Assembly: GCA_014058105.1 (NCBI GenBank)
Contig: JACGCM010002318.1
Span: forward strand, 1 to 64,000
Direction of reading: 5' to 3'
Origin: Kingdonia uniflora
Taxonomy: Eukaryota > Streptophyta > Magnoliopsida > Ranunculales > Circaeasteraceae
Length of the DNA stretch: 64,000 bases
The position numbers and the translations under genes were made by a program. This document shows positions 45,545-57,789 of the stretch, in pieces. Each line of letters opens with the position of its first letter. Within the stretch, counting starts at the first letter, position 1. The notes under the pieces are model-generated. The model did no database searches. It saw nothing but the letters and a program-made list of their open reading frames with translations, and was not told the origin of the DNA.

Positions 45545-46702
45545 AGTCATTTCGGTTGGGTTCCTACCACTTATGATTCTATAACAGGCTTTAGTCCCAT
45601 CCCTAAGGATGTACTCCAAACTTTATCACGAGACACTTCTTTCATCAAAGGATCTACTAAGTTATTTTTTAATCTTACAAAGTCCACCGTAATAGTACTA
45701 GATGTGAGATATCCTCTCATCGTACTTTATTTATGACGTATTGCTAACTTCTTACCATTATAGTAATTGTTTTATACTTTGGCTATCGTAGCAGTACTAT
45801 CCAAGTGATTAAAAATTGGCGATATAAGCCTACTCTATAAAGGAATATACGACAATAGGTTATTCAACCAATTTGCCTCCTCACTAGCTACAGCTAGTGC
45901 TACTCACTCAAACTCCATAGTCAACTGTGCTAGAATCATTTATTTCTTGAATCTCCAAGAAACTGCCTCTCCAACTATACTAAACACGTATCTGTTGCTG
46001 GCTTTGAAATTATCCAAAAATGAGTTCCAATCTGCATCGTAAAATCCATCAAGGACTGCAGAAAACATCAGATAATGTAAGCCCAAGTTCATGGTCCTTT
46101 TTAGGTACCGCATAACTCGATCAGTAGCACCTTAATGCGCTAAACCTGCTATACTTGTGAATCTACATAGAACCCCTACAGCATAAGCTATATCCGGTCT
46201 AGTACAGTCCGTAGCGCAGCGAAGGCTACGAAAAATACTTGCGTATTTTTTCTATCTAACTGCATCCCCCAAGTTCTTTAAAAGTTTAACTTGTGGATCA
46301 CAAGGAGTATAAGCAGGTCTACCGTCAAAATATTTATACTTCCTCAAGATCTTCTCAATATAATGAGATTGATCAAGAGTAATAATAGTATTTTTGCGTG
46401 CGATCTTCATGCCTAAAATTACACTAGCCTCACATAGGTCCTTCATAACAAAGTAATCATTAAGCATGCTTTTTGTCTCAAAAATAATATCAAGGTTAGA
46501 GCTAAAGATAAGAAGATCATCAACATATAGACAAATCATTATACAATTTTTACTAGAAACTTTATAATTTAGGCACTTATCAACAACATTAATCTTAAAA
46601 CCATTTGAAAGAAGTAATTGGTCGATCCTGTTGTACCACTGTTTTAGAGTTTGCTTTGGACCTTATAAGGTCCTGTTCAGCTTCCAAACTTTATGTTCCT
46701 AA
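45545..46702 (-). pseudogene. Copia C pol: RNase H and reverse transcriptase C-terminal half
   Basis: The reverse-transcriptase part has the active site CLYVDDLLIFSSNL and YFVMKDLCEASVILGMKI, then LDQSHYIEKILRKYKYF. RNase H text at 46240-45545 includes LDGFYDADWNS and the terminal DFVRLKNNLVDPLMKEVS. The frame has many stops. At 46703 the Gypsy element starts. The text on its far side (55094 on) reads EEEFYMDQPEGFVIPG on the same strand and joins to KVWKLNR here, the normal order in a Copia reverse transcriptase. Confidence 0.85.
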
Positions 46703-46707
46703 CCAGG

Positions 46708-49407
46708 TGTCATGCCCTAAAATTCAATAACCGGTAGCTAGACCAATTACCGAGATTCGAAGGCATGCAGGTCGGGAAATCTAACCGATTCGCCCCCACA
46801 AACGACCGAGCCATAGATAAGTTCAGCCTCAGTCATTCACTATAGCAATATCATTAGAGTTAAAAGAATAAAGCGGAAGCAAAAGATATATATATATATA
46901 TATATAACAACTAAAAATGAAAATACAATATCTCGAAATACTATACAGCGTCAAAAGCTGAGATCATACAAGAACACTAATATAAGAAGAAACTGCCACA
47001 TCAAAACTGCTCTAACCCAGCTGAAGCTCTTAGCCAAACCATTAACTACTCTGCCTCTAAAAGCGGGAAATACGAGAGTAAGAAAAACCACAACTCACTA
47101 ATAACCCAACAAGCTAAAATAACCTACTAATAAAACTAGTGCAGAGAAAGAGAGGGAGAGGTGAATGAGATAAGGATGTATTAAAGGTACAACAATATAT
47201 AAGAGAAGGATAGAGAAGAGGAATTATGGTTTGAGGAGGGGATTATGATATAGATGAGATGATATGATGATGTTAATGATGTGATATGATATGATATGAT
47301 GACTAGGATAATCCCATAATTATCCTAATTGTTAGATGATATGATGTGATCTGCTATAATCCTAATATTGAATGATATCATGTTTTAAAATGTGTATACA
47401 ATCCTATTATAAATTGGTTGATCAACAACTAAGCATGATTACCTGAAAGAGATCTTTAGTGGATACAAAGGGGTACGGTTTTCTATTCAAGCTTGACCAT
47501 TCTAAAGGATATTTCCACTTGATCAGAGTGCTCCGGGCTTCTCAACCCACGGAGCCAACGTCCAAACTTTATTTACATTCTAAGGAATTTCAACATCATG
47601 GAGGATAAGACCAGTACCTGAGGAACTGTCTCATACCATCCCACACACTCGAATAGGTGAATAGGAATGATAGTACCTATCGCCACTGACTCACCTACTA
47701 TTTAAACCTGATGAAGGAATCCTAGTAACCTCTTGAGGGTTAGCCGATGTAGAGTTGGTTTATGTATCTGATCCCAATAAGTTTAAAAGAGTTTTATATG
47801 ATCTATAGATGCAGCAGATCCACAAGAGATTAAAACACAACAGCCGTTCACATGGAAAACATACATAGGATAACCACTTGCATAAGGGCATGGCAAACAA
47901 TCCTAACCCAGATGAACTGCGACTCAGTCATACCATCTATAGACATATGAAACAATAACTTAACCGTCACAACATCAATCCATAGATGAACAGTGAAAAA
48001 TTAACCAGTCACACATCAAAGCACATTAGTCTTTTAAAGACTGAACAGTAACCAAGGACAAGACCACGAGAATACCATGTAAATGCATAACTTCCTAAAA
48101 GACAAGGTGAACATATTCTATATGCCTAAGAATAGGAAACAACAACACTGAATCAACAACTCTGAAGTAACCACTAAAACGGAAGAAACAATTATAGGTT
48201 ATAACTAAATCATAAACACCTCAATGCCAAATGCATAAATCTAACTAACACAGGTTAAACTAGTAGAGGAATTCAACAATGGTGGGACACTCGCCTGATA
48301 AATGATAAACCATAAACCAATAATCGATTGGGTAACCCAACCTCAACACCACTGGCAATAGCCACACCAATGCCAACAACCCAGCATTTGCAATAAATAT
48401 AACTCTGCAATCTCAACAATCGCCCCTATCACAAGCCTTAAATCACAAGGGTTCTAACCAAAGAAAAAATCGAATCAACAATAAGGAGAGGAAATAAAGG
48501 AATAACTCACCGAAGAAAGTACGACTGAGCTCGGAAGGGAATCGCGGCGAATCGGCGAGAATTAGAAGAGAGGATTCAATTTGGGGGAGAAAGTGATAGA
48601 GTGATGAGAGAGAGATAAAATGGGAAAGAAATGGGTAATAAAACCCTAGATAAATAGCCCACATCTCGAGGAAGATCAACGACCAAAAATCATAAGAAAA
48701 ACCCAATACAGGACGTCAAAATAGGCCTCTGTTCGAATAGAATATACTTTTATTCCAACAAAACGAAACAGGTAGAAGCATGTTCGAACAGAATAAAAGT
48801 TGTTCAAACAAAAAGAAATAGGATGAAACATATTCGAACATAAAAGGGCTTGTTCGAATAATATAAAATAGAATGGGACATATTCAAGCAGAGCAAGGTT
48901 TGTTCGAATAAAATGAACCATAATGAAACATATTCGAACAGAAAAGGGCTTATTCTAATAAAATGAAACAGAATGGGACATATTCAAACAGAGCAAGGTT
49001 TGTTCAAATAAAATGAAGCAGGAAGAAAGTTATTCAAACATAAACAAGTCTATTCGAATAGAACTGAGCAGAAACAACCCAGAACTCCAAAAAACAAAAG
49101 ATTCCCTCCAACGAAAACTGAAGAAAAACAAAAGAGAAAACCTAACACCGATCCGCCCTGGATCACATACTACACCACAACAACAACAAGCAACAACAAC
49201 AACAACAAGCCAACCACAGGCTCCCAAACCTCAACTCAACCTTTACCGCCCAATAACCACCAAAACCACTGAAACACAGAAAATGAAGGAAGAAGAATTC
49301 AAAGCCCTGATAAATGAAATGAGATACAGATGTATGATGAATGGTAATGTGTGCATGATGAATGATAATAATAAACTAAAAATAATAATAAAATCCAGGT
49401 CACTACA
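46708..49407 (-). repeat. 3' LTR of the Gypsy element (2.7 kb)
   Basis: Begins TGTCATGCCC and ends GTCACTACA on the plus strand. It holds a TA microsatellite beside CGGAAGCAAAAG (46872-46907), the conserved ACCTGAGGAACTGTCTCATA block (47616) and a TTCGAA array (48728-49060). The purine tract GGAGGGCAGAA (49408-49418) lies just inside. Confidence 0.93.
48728..49060. repeat. TTCGAA array in the Gypsy 3' LTR
   Basis: Alternating CATATTCGAACA and TTGTTCGAATA motifs every 25-35 bases, equivalent to the arrays at 54412-54742, 32020-32312 and 4752-5068. Single-base changes disrupt the palindrome in some copies. Confidence 0.85.
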
Positions 49408-49419
49408 TTCTGCCCTCCT

Positions 49420-50620
49420 AAAAAGAAATTTCACCCCGAAATTCCACACATACCTCAACTCGAGAACAAATGCGGATAACGATCCCTCACATGCGCCTCT
49501 AACTCCCAAGAAGCCTCACTAGGATCATGGTGACTTCACTGAACCTTAACGAAAGGAATAACCTTGCTACGCAAAACCTTATCCTCTCGGTCCAGAATAC
49601 ACACCAGATATTTAATAAACAAGGCATTTTCCTGAACCTCTAGGTGCTCCTAATCAATCACATGAGTAGGATCCCACTCATACTTCCTCAGCATAGAAAC
49701 ATGAAATACGTTGCATTTTCGGTCCAACTGTGACGGCAATGCTAAACGATAAGCTAACTCTCCAACTCAGGCAAGTATCTCAAATGGTCCTATAAATCTC
49801 ATAGCCAACTTCTCCTTCTTACTGAGGCGTATCATGCCCTTCATTAGAGAAACCTTCAATAAAATATGATCCCCAATCTCAAACTCTAACGGTCTCCTGC
49901 GAATATTTGCATAACTCTTCTATTGACTTTGTGTTGTACGTAACCGATCTCTAATAATGGAGATAGCCTCGGTAGTCTCACGAACCAAATCTGGCCCCAG
50001 TAAACTCTGCTCACCAACCTCTACCCAACTTAATGGTGATCTACATGGTCTACCATACAAGGCCTCATAAGGTGTCATCCAAATGCTCGACTGAAAACTG
50101 TTGTTGTATGCAAACTCCACCCATGGTAAATGCTCATCCCAACTGCCCTTGAAGTCTAATACACAAGACCGAAGCATGTCTTCAAGGATCTGGTTAACTC
50201 TCTCTGTCTGACCATCGGTCTGTGGGTGAAACGCTGCACTAAAATCAAATCTAGTGTCCATAGCTCGCTGAAAACTCTTCCAGAAATTGCTGGTGAACCT
50301 TGCATCTCGATCCGATACTATAGATACTGGAACTCCATGTAACCACACAATCTCCATCACGTACAATCTGCTCAACTCCTCAAGGGTCAAAGTCTTGCGA
50401 ACCGAAATAAAATGTACTGATTTGGTCAATCGATCCACAATCACCCAAATCAAATTATAATTTCTCTTCATCCGCGGCAATCCCGAAATGAAATCCATAG
50501 TCACGTGCTCTCACTTCCACTCTGGAATCTGTAAAAGTTTAAGCTGCCCCGCTGGTTTCTGATGCTCGGCTTTCACCTGCTAAAATGTAAGACACCTGGA
50601 AATAAACTCGGCTATCTCCC
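49420..50620 (-). pseudogene. Gypsy pol: integrase core and chromodomain-like tail
   Basis: The core at 50504-49920 has the three acidic residues in TMDFISGLP, VSDRDARFTSNFW and PQTDGQTERVNQ, so the DDE triad is intact. It continues with LPWVEFAYNNSFQSS and PYEALYGRPCRSPLSW. After a stop near 49920 the frame goes on with LKVSLMKGMIRLSKKEKLA, VFHVSMLRKY and the chromodomain-like SHHDPSEASWELEAHVRDRY. Chromodomains steer chromovirus insertion to marked chromatin. Point stops break an otherwise well kept domain. Confidence 0.9.
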
Positions 50621-50633
50621 GTTTCATGTTGTC

Positions 50634-51470
50634 CTACCAAAAATGCCACTTCAATTTGTGGTACATCTTTGTACTGCCTGGATGAATAGTATACCTTGAG
50701 CCATGAGCCTCACTCAAAATCTCACGCTTCAATATCTCTAAATTTGGCATACATAATCTCCCCCTGTATCTGATATTGCCATCTGAACTAACTGTCCAAT
50801 CTGGTCTGTTAATATCTGGAGCCAAAGACTGTAACTTAGCATCCTGTTGCTGAGCTTCTATAATCCGAGAAATTAAGGACAATTGAACTTTCAAGTTAGC
50901 AATAAGACCACCCGTTCCCAGTGAATATAAACTCAGCCCGGAATCTGCTATGTCACGAAGTAGCAGCCACTCGCGAATTATTAGGCGAGCAAGAAATCCC
51001 CTAGGCAAACGGCTCAAAGCGTCAGCCACCACGTTTGCCTTCCATGGGTGATACTGCATGTCAACGTCATAATCTTTTAGAAACTCCATCCATCTGTGTT
51101 GCCTCATATTCAACTCCTTCTGAGAGAAAAGGTATCTCAAACTCTTGTGATCTGAAAAGAACTCGAACCTCTCCTAGTAAAGATAATGTCGCCAAATCTT
51201 TAAAGCAAATTCCACAGCTGCCAACTCAAGGTCATGAGTAGGGTAGTTCCTCTCGTGCACCTTGAGTTGTCTAGAAGCATAAGCAACAACCATTTCCACT
51301 TGCATCATTACGCAACCAACTCCGCTGAGTGACGCATCACTGTAAACCATATACTTCTGCCCACTGGAAGGAACAATAAGAAGTGAAGCTGTAGTCAATC
51401 TCTTCTTCAACTCTGCAAATCAATCGCACTTGTCATCCCAAACGAATCAAACGAGTCAACGGAGCTGCAA
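50634..51470 (-). pseudogene. Gypsy pol: RNase H and integrase zinc-binding domain
   Basis: RNase H reads [19 protein letters not shown], then [20 protein letters not shown] and [11 protein letters not shown]. After a short break comes [20 protein letters not shown], the [11 protein letters not shown] motif, and the integrase H2C2 region [19 protein letters not shown], which keeps its histidines. A stop (TAG at about 51175) separates the first two parts. Confidence 0.9.
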
Positions 51471-52280
51471 TCCGTGAAAATCCCTCGACGAATCTGCGAT
51501 AATAACCGGCTAAACCCAAAAAACTGTGTATCTCCGTAACATTAGTCGGCTGAACCCAATCTGTAACGGCCTCAACCTTAGAAGGATCCACTGCAATTCC
51601 ACCCTTGGATACAACATGTCATAGGAATTTCACCTCTTTCTGCCAAAAATCACATTTCTCAAACTTAGCAAACAACTCATTTTCCCTCAAGGTCTGTAAT
51701 GCAATCTTCAAATGTTCCTCATGCTCAGCCTCGATCTTCGAATAAATGAGAATGTCATCCACAAACACAATAATGAACCAGTCTAGATGAGGATGAAAAA
51801 CTTTATTCATCAAATCCATAAAAGCTGCAGGAGTATTCGTCAATCCAAACGGCATAACCTGAAATTCATAGTGCCCATAACGTGTCCTGAATGCCATCTT
51901 AGAAATATCTTCTTTCTTGATTCTCAGTTATTGGTAACCCGATCTAAGATCAATCTTCGAAAAGAATTGTAATCACCGAAGCTGGTCAAACAAATCCTCG
52001 ATCTTAGGTAAGGGATACTTATTCTTGATCGTGACTTTGTTCAACTCATGATAGTCGATACAAAGACGCATAGACCTGTCCTTCCTCATAGCAAATAATA
52101 CTGAAGTGACCCACGGTGAAGTACTAGGTCGGAGAAACTTCTGATCCATCAACTTAGAAATCTGATCATATAATTCTTTCAGCGCAACAGGTGCCATGCG
52201 ATACGGAGCCTTAGAAATCAGAGCTGTACCCGATAAAAGATCTATACCAAAATTAATCTTTCTCGCCGGTGGCAAACCGG
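51471..52280 (-). pseudogene. Gypsy pol: reverse transcriptase
   Basis: The N-terminal part at 52275-51973 reads [20 protein letters not shown], then [20 protein letters not shown] and [10 protein letters not shown]. The active-site part at 51897-51619 reads [20 protein letters not shown] and then [12 protein letters not shown]. The segment between them (about 51900-51970) has stops. It would copy Gypsy RNA to DNA. Confidence 0.9.
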
Positions 52281-52900
52281 GTATCTTCTAGAAAGCATCT
52301 GAAAAGTCACACATAACCGGAATGGAACTAACATCATCCCCAGAGGACTCTAGCTCTGAAAATGACAACAAGCTGTCCCCTAGCTGCGCAGGTTTTGAAC
52401 TAGCAAATACGAATCGCTTCTCACCAAGAATACTGAAAGTAGCCAACTTTTCAAAACAATCAAAATTAACTCGATGCGTCGACAACCAATCCATACCAAG
52501 GATAATGTCAAACTCCTGCATCGGTAGTACTAACAAGTCTGCTGAATGGACACGACAACAAACAACTATCGGGCATTCTCTACAAATATGAGAAATGGAC
52601 AACGAAGTATCGAGAGGAGTACCCATAGAAATCTTATCATGTAATAAGGAAGACTCAAATCCAATAGAACATAGAAATATGTATGATATAAATGAATGCG
52701 ATGCATAGGAATCAAAAAGAACTCTAGCGGGTGAATAAGAAATATGAATCGTACCTTCCACTACAGGTGGAGTGGCGTAAGCACCTCGCCTCCCAACTGC
52801 GTACATCTTCCCCTACCCGTGACCCTAGCCCTGGCCCGGATGCTGCTGTGTCTACCCACCCTGTGAGCCTGGAACTATCTGTCTACCTTGAGGACCCTGA
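52281..52900 (-). pseudogene. Gypsy protease and remaining gag edge
   Basis: The protease reads ARVLFDSYASHSFIS, where the family has FDSGASHSF, so the catalytic triplet is DSY and not DSG. A later block reads QEFDIILGMDWLSTHRVNFD, as expected. Upstream, 52810-52900 reads as a Gly/Gln-rich gag tail (after GRRGAYATPP) and then stops abruptly at 52901, where LTR text starts. The nucleocapsid and capsid parts of gag have been deleted. Confidence 0.85.
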
Positions 52901-55088
52901 GAAGAGGAATTATGGTTTGAGGAGGCGATTATGATATATATGAGATGATATGATGATGTGCTAATGATGTGATATGATATGATGACTAGGATAATCCCAT
53001 AATTATCCTAAATACTAGAGGATATGATGTGATCTGCTATAATCCTAATGTTAAATGATATGATCTTTTAAAACGTGTACACAATCCTATTATAAATTGG
53101 TTGATCAACCGCTAATCATGATTACCTTAAAGAGATCTTTAGTGGATACCAAAAGTATAATTTTCTGTTCAAGCTCGACCATTCTAAAGGATATTACCAC
53201 TTGATCAAAGAGTTCTGGGCTTCTCAACCCACGGAGCCAACGTTTGAACTTTATTTACGCTCCAAGGAATTTTAACCTCACGGAGGATAAGACCGGTACC
53301 TGAGGAACTGTCTCATACCATCCCACACTCCCGAATGGGTAAATAGGTATGATAGTACCTGTCGCCAATGACTCTTCTACTATTTTAACCCGATGTGGGA
53401 ATCCTAGTAACCTCTCGAGGGCCAGCCGATGTAGAGTTGGATTATGTATCCAATCCCAATAAGTTTAAATGAGTTTTATATGATCTATAGATGCAGCAGA
53501 TCCTCAAGAGATCAAAATACAATAGCCGTTCACACGGCAAACACACATAGGATAACCACCTGCAGAAGAGTGTGGTAAACAATCCTGATTTAGATGAGCA
53601 GCGACTCAGTCACACCATCTAAACATTAATGAAACAACAGCTTAACCGTCACAAGATCAAACCACAGATGAATAGTGACTAATTAAACAATCACACGTCG
53701 AAACACATCAGTCTCTAAAAGACTAAACAGTAACCAAGGACAAGACCACGGGAATACCATGTTAATGCATAACTTCCTAAAAGATAAGGAGAACACATTC
53801 TATATACTTAACAATTGGAAACAACAACGCTGAATCAACAACTCTGAAGTTACCACTAAAATGGAAAAAACAATTATAGGTTATAACTAAATCACAAACA
53901 CCTCAATGCCAAATGCATAACTCTAACTAACACAGGCTAAACTAGTAGAGGAATTTAGCAATGGAGGGATACTCGCCTGATAAATGACAAACAACATACT
54001 AAAAATTGACAGGATAACCCAACCTCAACACCCCTGGCAATTACCACACCAACGCCAACATCCCAACACCTGTAAAAAACATAACTCTGTAATCTCAACA
54101 ATCGCCCCAATCACAAACCCTAAATCACAAGGGTTCCTACCAAAGTCAAAACGAATTAACAATAAGGAGAGGAAATAAGGGAATTACTCATCGAAGAAAG
54201 TGCAACTCAGATCAGATGGGAATCGCGACGAATCGGAGAGAATTGGAAGAGAGGATTCAATTTGGGGGAGAGAGTGAGAGAGTGATGAGTGAGAGAGATA
54301 ATGGGAAAGAAATGGGTAATAAAACCCTAGATAAACAACCCACATCTCGAGGAAGATCAACGACCAAGAATCACAAGAAAAACTAACACATGTCATCAAA
54401 GCATGCCTCTGCTCGAATATAATATACTTCTATTCGAACAAAATGAAACAGGTAGAAGCATGTTCGAACAGAATAAAAGTTGTTAAAACAAAAAGAAACA
54501 GGATGAAACATATTCAAACAGAAAAGGGCTTGCACGAATAAAATGAAACAGGATGAGACATATTCGAACAGAGCAAGGTTTTTTCGAATAAAATGAAAAA
54601 GAATGAAACATATTCGAACAGAAAAGGGATTGTTCCAATAAAATGAAACAGGATCGGACATATTCGAACAAAGCAAGGTTTGTTCGAATAAAATGATGCA
54701 GGAAGAAACTTATTTGAACAAAAACAAGTAAGTTCGAATAGAACTGAACCGAAACAGCCTTGAACTCCAAAAAACAAAAGATTCCCTCCAACGAAAATTG
54801 GATAAACCCAAAAGAGAAAACCTAACACTGATCCGCCCTGGATCACACACCACACCACAACAATAATAACAACACCAAGCCAACCACAGGCTCTTAAACC
54901 TCAACTCAACCTCCTCCGCCCAATAACTACCAAAACCGCCAAAGCACAGAAAATGAATGAAGAAGAATGCAAAGCCCTGATAAATGCAATGAGATGCAGA
55001 TGCATGATGAATGGTAATGTGTGCATGATGAATGATAATAATAAGCTAAAAATAATAATAAAACAATAAAAAAATCCGAGTCACTACA
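52901..55088 (-). repeat. Truncated 5' LTR of the Gypsy element
   Basis: Aligns along its length with 47215-49407 of the 3' LTR and is almost the same length (2188 against 2193 bp). It lacks the part equivalent to 46708-47214. It ends GTCACTACA at 55088, followed by CCAGG. Its TTCGAA array is at 54412-54742. Confidence 0.9.
54412..54742. repeat. TTCGAA array in the Gypsy 5' LTR
   Basis: Same structure as 48728-49060, with units of about 55-60 bases that pair CATATTCGAACA with TTGTTCGAATA. Confidence 0.85.
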
Positions 55089-55093
55089 CCAGG

Positions 55094-56975
55094 TATCACA
55101 AAGCCTTCTGGCTGATCCATATAAAATTCCTCTTCAAGTTCTTCATTTATGCGGTTCTTACATCTATTTGGTAAATAATCAAATCGTGCATGGTAGCAAT
55201 GGACAATAGTACTCTAATGGTTATCACACGTGTAACTGGGGTATATGTATCAAAGAAATTAATATTATTTTTTTGTGCATATCCCTTTACTATAAGTCAT
55301 GCCTTATATTTTTCTATAGTACCATTTGATTTAAGTTTTCTCTTTAAGATCTATTTACACCCAATAGAACGACTACCATGAGGTAAGTTAACTAAATCTA
55401 AAGGTTTATTTATAGTGAGAGAATCCATTGCATCATCAATGGCTTTTTGCTACAAATAAGCGTCACTTGAGGTTAACGCTTCCCAAATAGTATTAGGATA
55501 AGATTCTAAGGTATGTACAACATAATCATTTCCAAAATCCTTAGTAATATTTAAACAGCTACCTCTAGGTTTATATCATGAGAATCAACAGCTCTAGAAA
55601 CTTTTACTTGAAGTACATCAGGGGTCAAAGATGTAGAAGGTTGAAAAACCCCCAGTACTACCCCCACTGTCCCTCAGTAAGTAAAGAAAATTCTCCTCAA
55701 AGAAATAAACATCAAGTAATTTAATGATACCATTATCATTAATATCAAGAAATCTGTAAGCCTTACTGCTAATAGCAAAACCAATGAAAACACATTCTAA
55801 GGCTCTACTAGCTAGTTTTATTCGTTTAAGATCAGATTTACGAATATAGGCTCAACAGCCCCAAAACTTTAAAATAGCTAACATTAGGTTTTCCTTTTCT
55901 CCAAATTTCATAAGGTGACAATTCATATAAGATATGAGGAATATGGTTTAAAACATGGCAAACAGATAATAATGTTTTACCTCTTAAAGATTTAGGTGAT
56001 CCCGAACTAAGTAATATAACAACTATCAACTTAGTGTAAGTTATGTTTTTGCGTTCTGCTCTTCTATTAGATTCTGGAGAATAAGGAGCAGTAGTTTCAT
56101 ATATAATCCCTAAGGATTCATATAAGTCATGAAATTCATGTGAATCATACTCTGTGTCTCTATTACTAAGGTATATTTTAATGTTTCTATAAAAATAATT
56201 TGTTAACCTCTATTACATATGTCCTAAACATATCTATTGCTTCACTTTTATGATGCATCAGGTAAACATGAGTATAGTTTGAATGATCATCTATAAAAGT
56301 TATGAAATATATTTTACAATTTTGAGTTAATGTGTCATCCATTTCACAAATGTCAGAATGAATTAAAGCAAAAAAGTTGTGTTTCTCTAACAATACTTTT
56401 ATGCGAGGGTTTAGTAATTTTTGCTTGACTACAAGATTGGCATTTATTAAAATCATTCAAATCAATTTTAGGGATCATACCAAGTTTACTCATATTGTTC
56501 CCTAACTTCTTGTTCACATGACATAGTCTAGAATGCCAAATATTAATAGAAGACAATAAGTAAGCAGAAGTAGATTTGTTCATTTCAATACTGAATTTGA
56601 ATATCCCATTACAAGCAAAACCCTTTTCTAAAAAAATCCTACCCTTAGTCAAAATGTACTGATCTGAGCTAATAGTTTGTTAAAATCTTTCATTGCTGAG
56701 AAGATACCAAGAAATAAGATTTTTCCCCATTTCAGGAATGTGCATCACATCCTTCAAAGTCACTGTCCTTCTAGAGGAATATACCAGTTTAACATTTCCA
56801 GTGCCTGGCACTTTGGTGTAATGGAAATCCCTAAGTAGCACCTCCTAGTCTTCAGTCTCCTTATAGATCATGAACCAATTGCATTCATAACAAACATGCC
56901 TAGAAGTGCCTGAGTCAACCCACCACCTGTTGGTTCCACCGACCATGTTGATTTTCAAAAGAATAATACACCTAA
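55094..56975 (-). pseudogene. Copia C pol: protease, integrase and reverse transcriptase N-terminal half
   Basis: From the right: the protease-like RWWVDSGTSRHVC at about 56925; a block SSRRTVTLKDVMHIPEMGKN near 56760; the integrase zinc-binding motif IWHSRLCHVNKK with CQSCSQAKITK at about 56560-56400; the core (LIHSDICEMDD, then FITFIDDHSNYTHVYLMH); and later LNHIPHILYELSPYEIW and GKPNVSYFKVLG at about 55990-55840. The reverse transcriptase starts past 55500 and breaks at the Gypsy element. Stops and frameshifts are numerous, so this element is older than Copia B. Gag and the 5' LTR are missing to the right, where the putative MULE begins. Confidence 0.82.
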
Positions 56976-57420
56976 TAGGCTATGGTAAAAAATATGTCAT
57001 AAAATGACCAAATAAATGATAAATATTACATAACAAATGACAAAAAATTAAAATAACTGACAAGTTATGGCAAAAGACCTGTCACAGAATGACCCAATAA
57101 ATGATAAAGAGATCAGCAAGACAAATGATAAATATAGCAAGGCAAATGATAAAGCAAGACAAATGGTAAAAAAAATACACGTATACATGAATTAAATGAA
57201 AGTTAACATCTATACTACTAAGCATACAAGTGATCAGCCATAATCAAATCTGCACCCTTCGTTTCCAATTTTTTCGTGTGTCGAGGAAAAAAATTAATGT
57301 CTCATATTATTTAATTTTTTTAATATTAAGCCGTGACCATTGGATTCTGCAAAAAATTCTGTCATCGATTCTTGTTTAAAACCTCCAAATTATTTTGTTG
57401 TTTTCGTTACAAATTTTTTC

Positions 57421-57540
57421 ATCTCCTATGTAATTTTTATCAAAATGGGGGGGGGGGGTGCATATGCGTCAATTAGTAACATCATCTCCTATGTAATTTT
57501 TGAAAAAATGAGGGCCACATGCGTCAACTAGTAATCCAAA
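57421..57540. repeat. Tandem duplication (63-bp period) with a guanine run
   Basis: ATCTCCTATGTAATTTTT occurs at 57421 and 57484, each followed by a similar block ending GCGTCAAYTAGTAA. The first copy contains a run of about 12 guanines near 57447-57458 where the second has GAGGGCC. Confidence 0.85.
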
Positions 57541-57789
57541 GCTCAGCTCCGGTGTAAGCACACGCGTTAGCACGTACCACAGTGCTCATATTAATAATGA
57601 TAAGAGTTGATAATAAAAATGACAAAGATTATAACAAAATGAGGTTAAAGTTTGCAAATCTACAGAAGATAATGATAAATACAAAAGATGACATCTACAA
57701 AAGGTTACGAAGAATGACATACAACGAGTGCAAGGTTACAATTCAGAGTCTGGCTCGACTCCTAGCCTCAATATGTCATTAGCAATAGT

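Larger units (their letters stand above)
46708..55088 (-). mobile_element. Chromovirus-like Gypsy element nested in Copia C
   Basis: Reads leftward. Its 3' LTR is 46708-49407 and its truncated 5' LTR 52901-55088. The target duplication CCAGG lies at 46703-46707 and 55089-55093. LTR termini on the element strand are TGTAGTGAC...GGGCATGACA. The pol order is protease, reverse transcriptase, RNase H, integrase. A chromodomain-like tail after integrase (SHHDPSEASWELEAHVRDRY at about 49480-49530) points to a chromovirus, probably of the Tekay/Del type given the long LTR. One deletion removed the last 0.5 kb of the 5' LTR, the primer site and most of gag. Confidence 0.93.
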
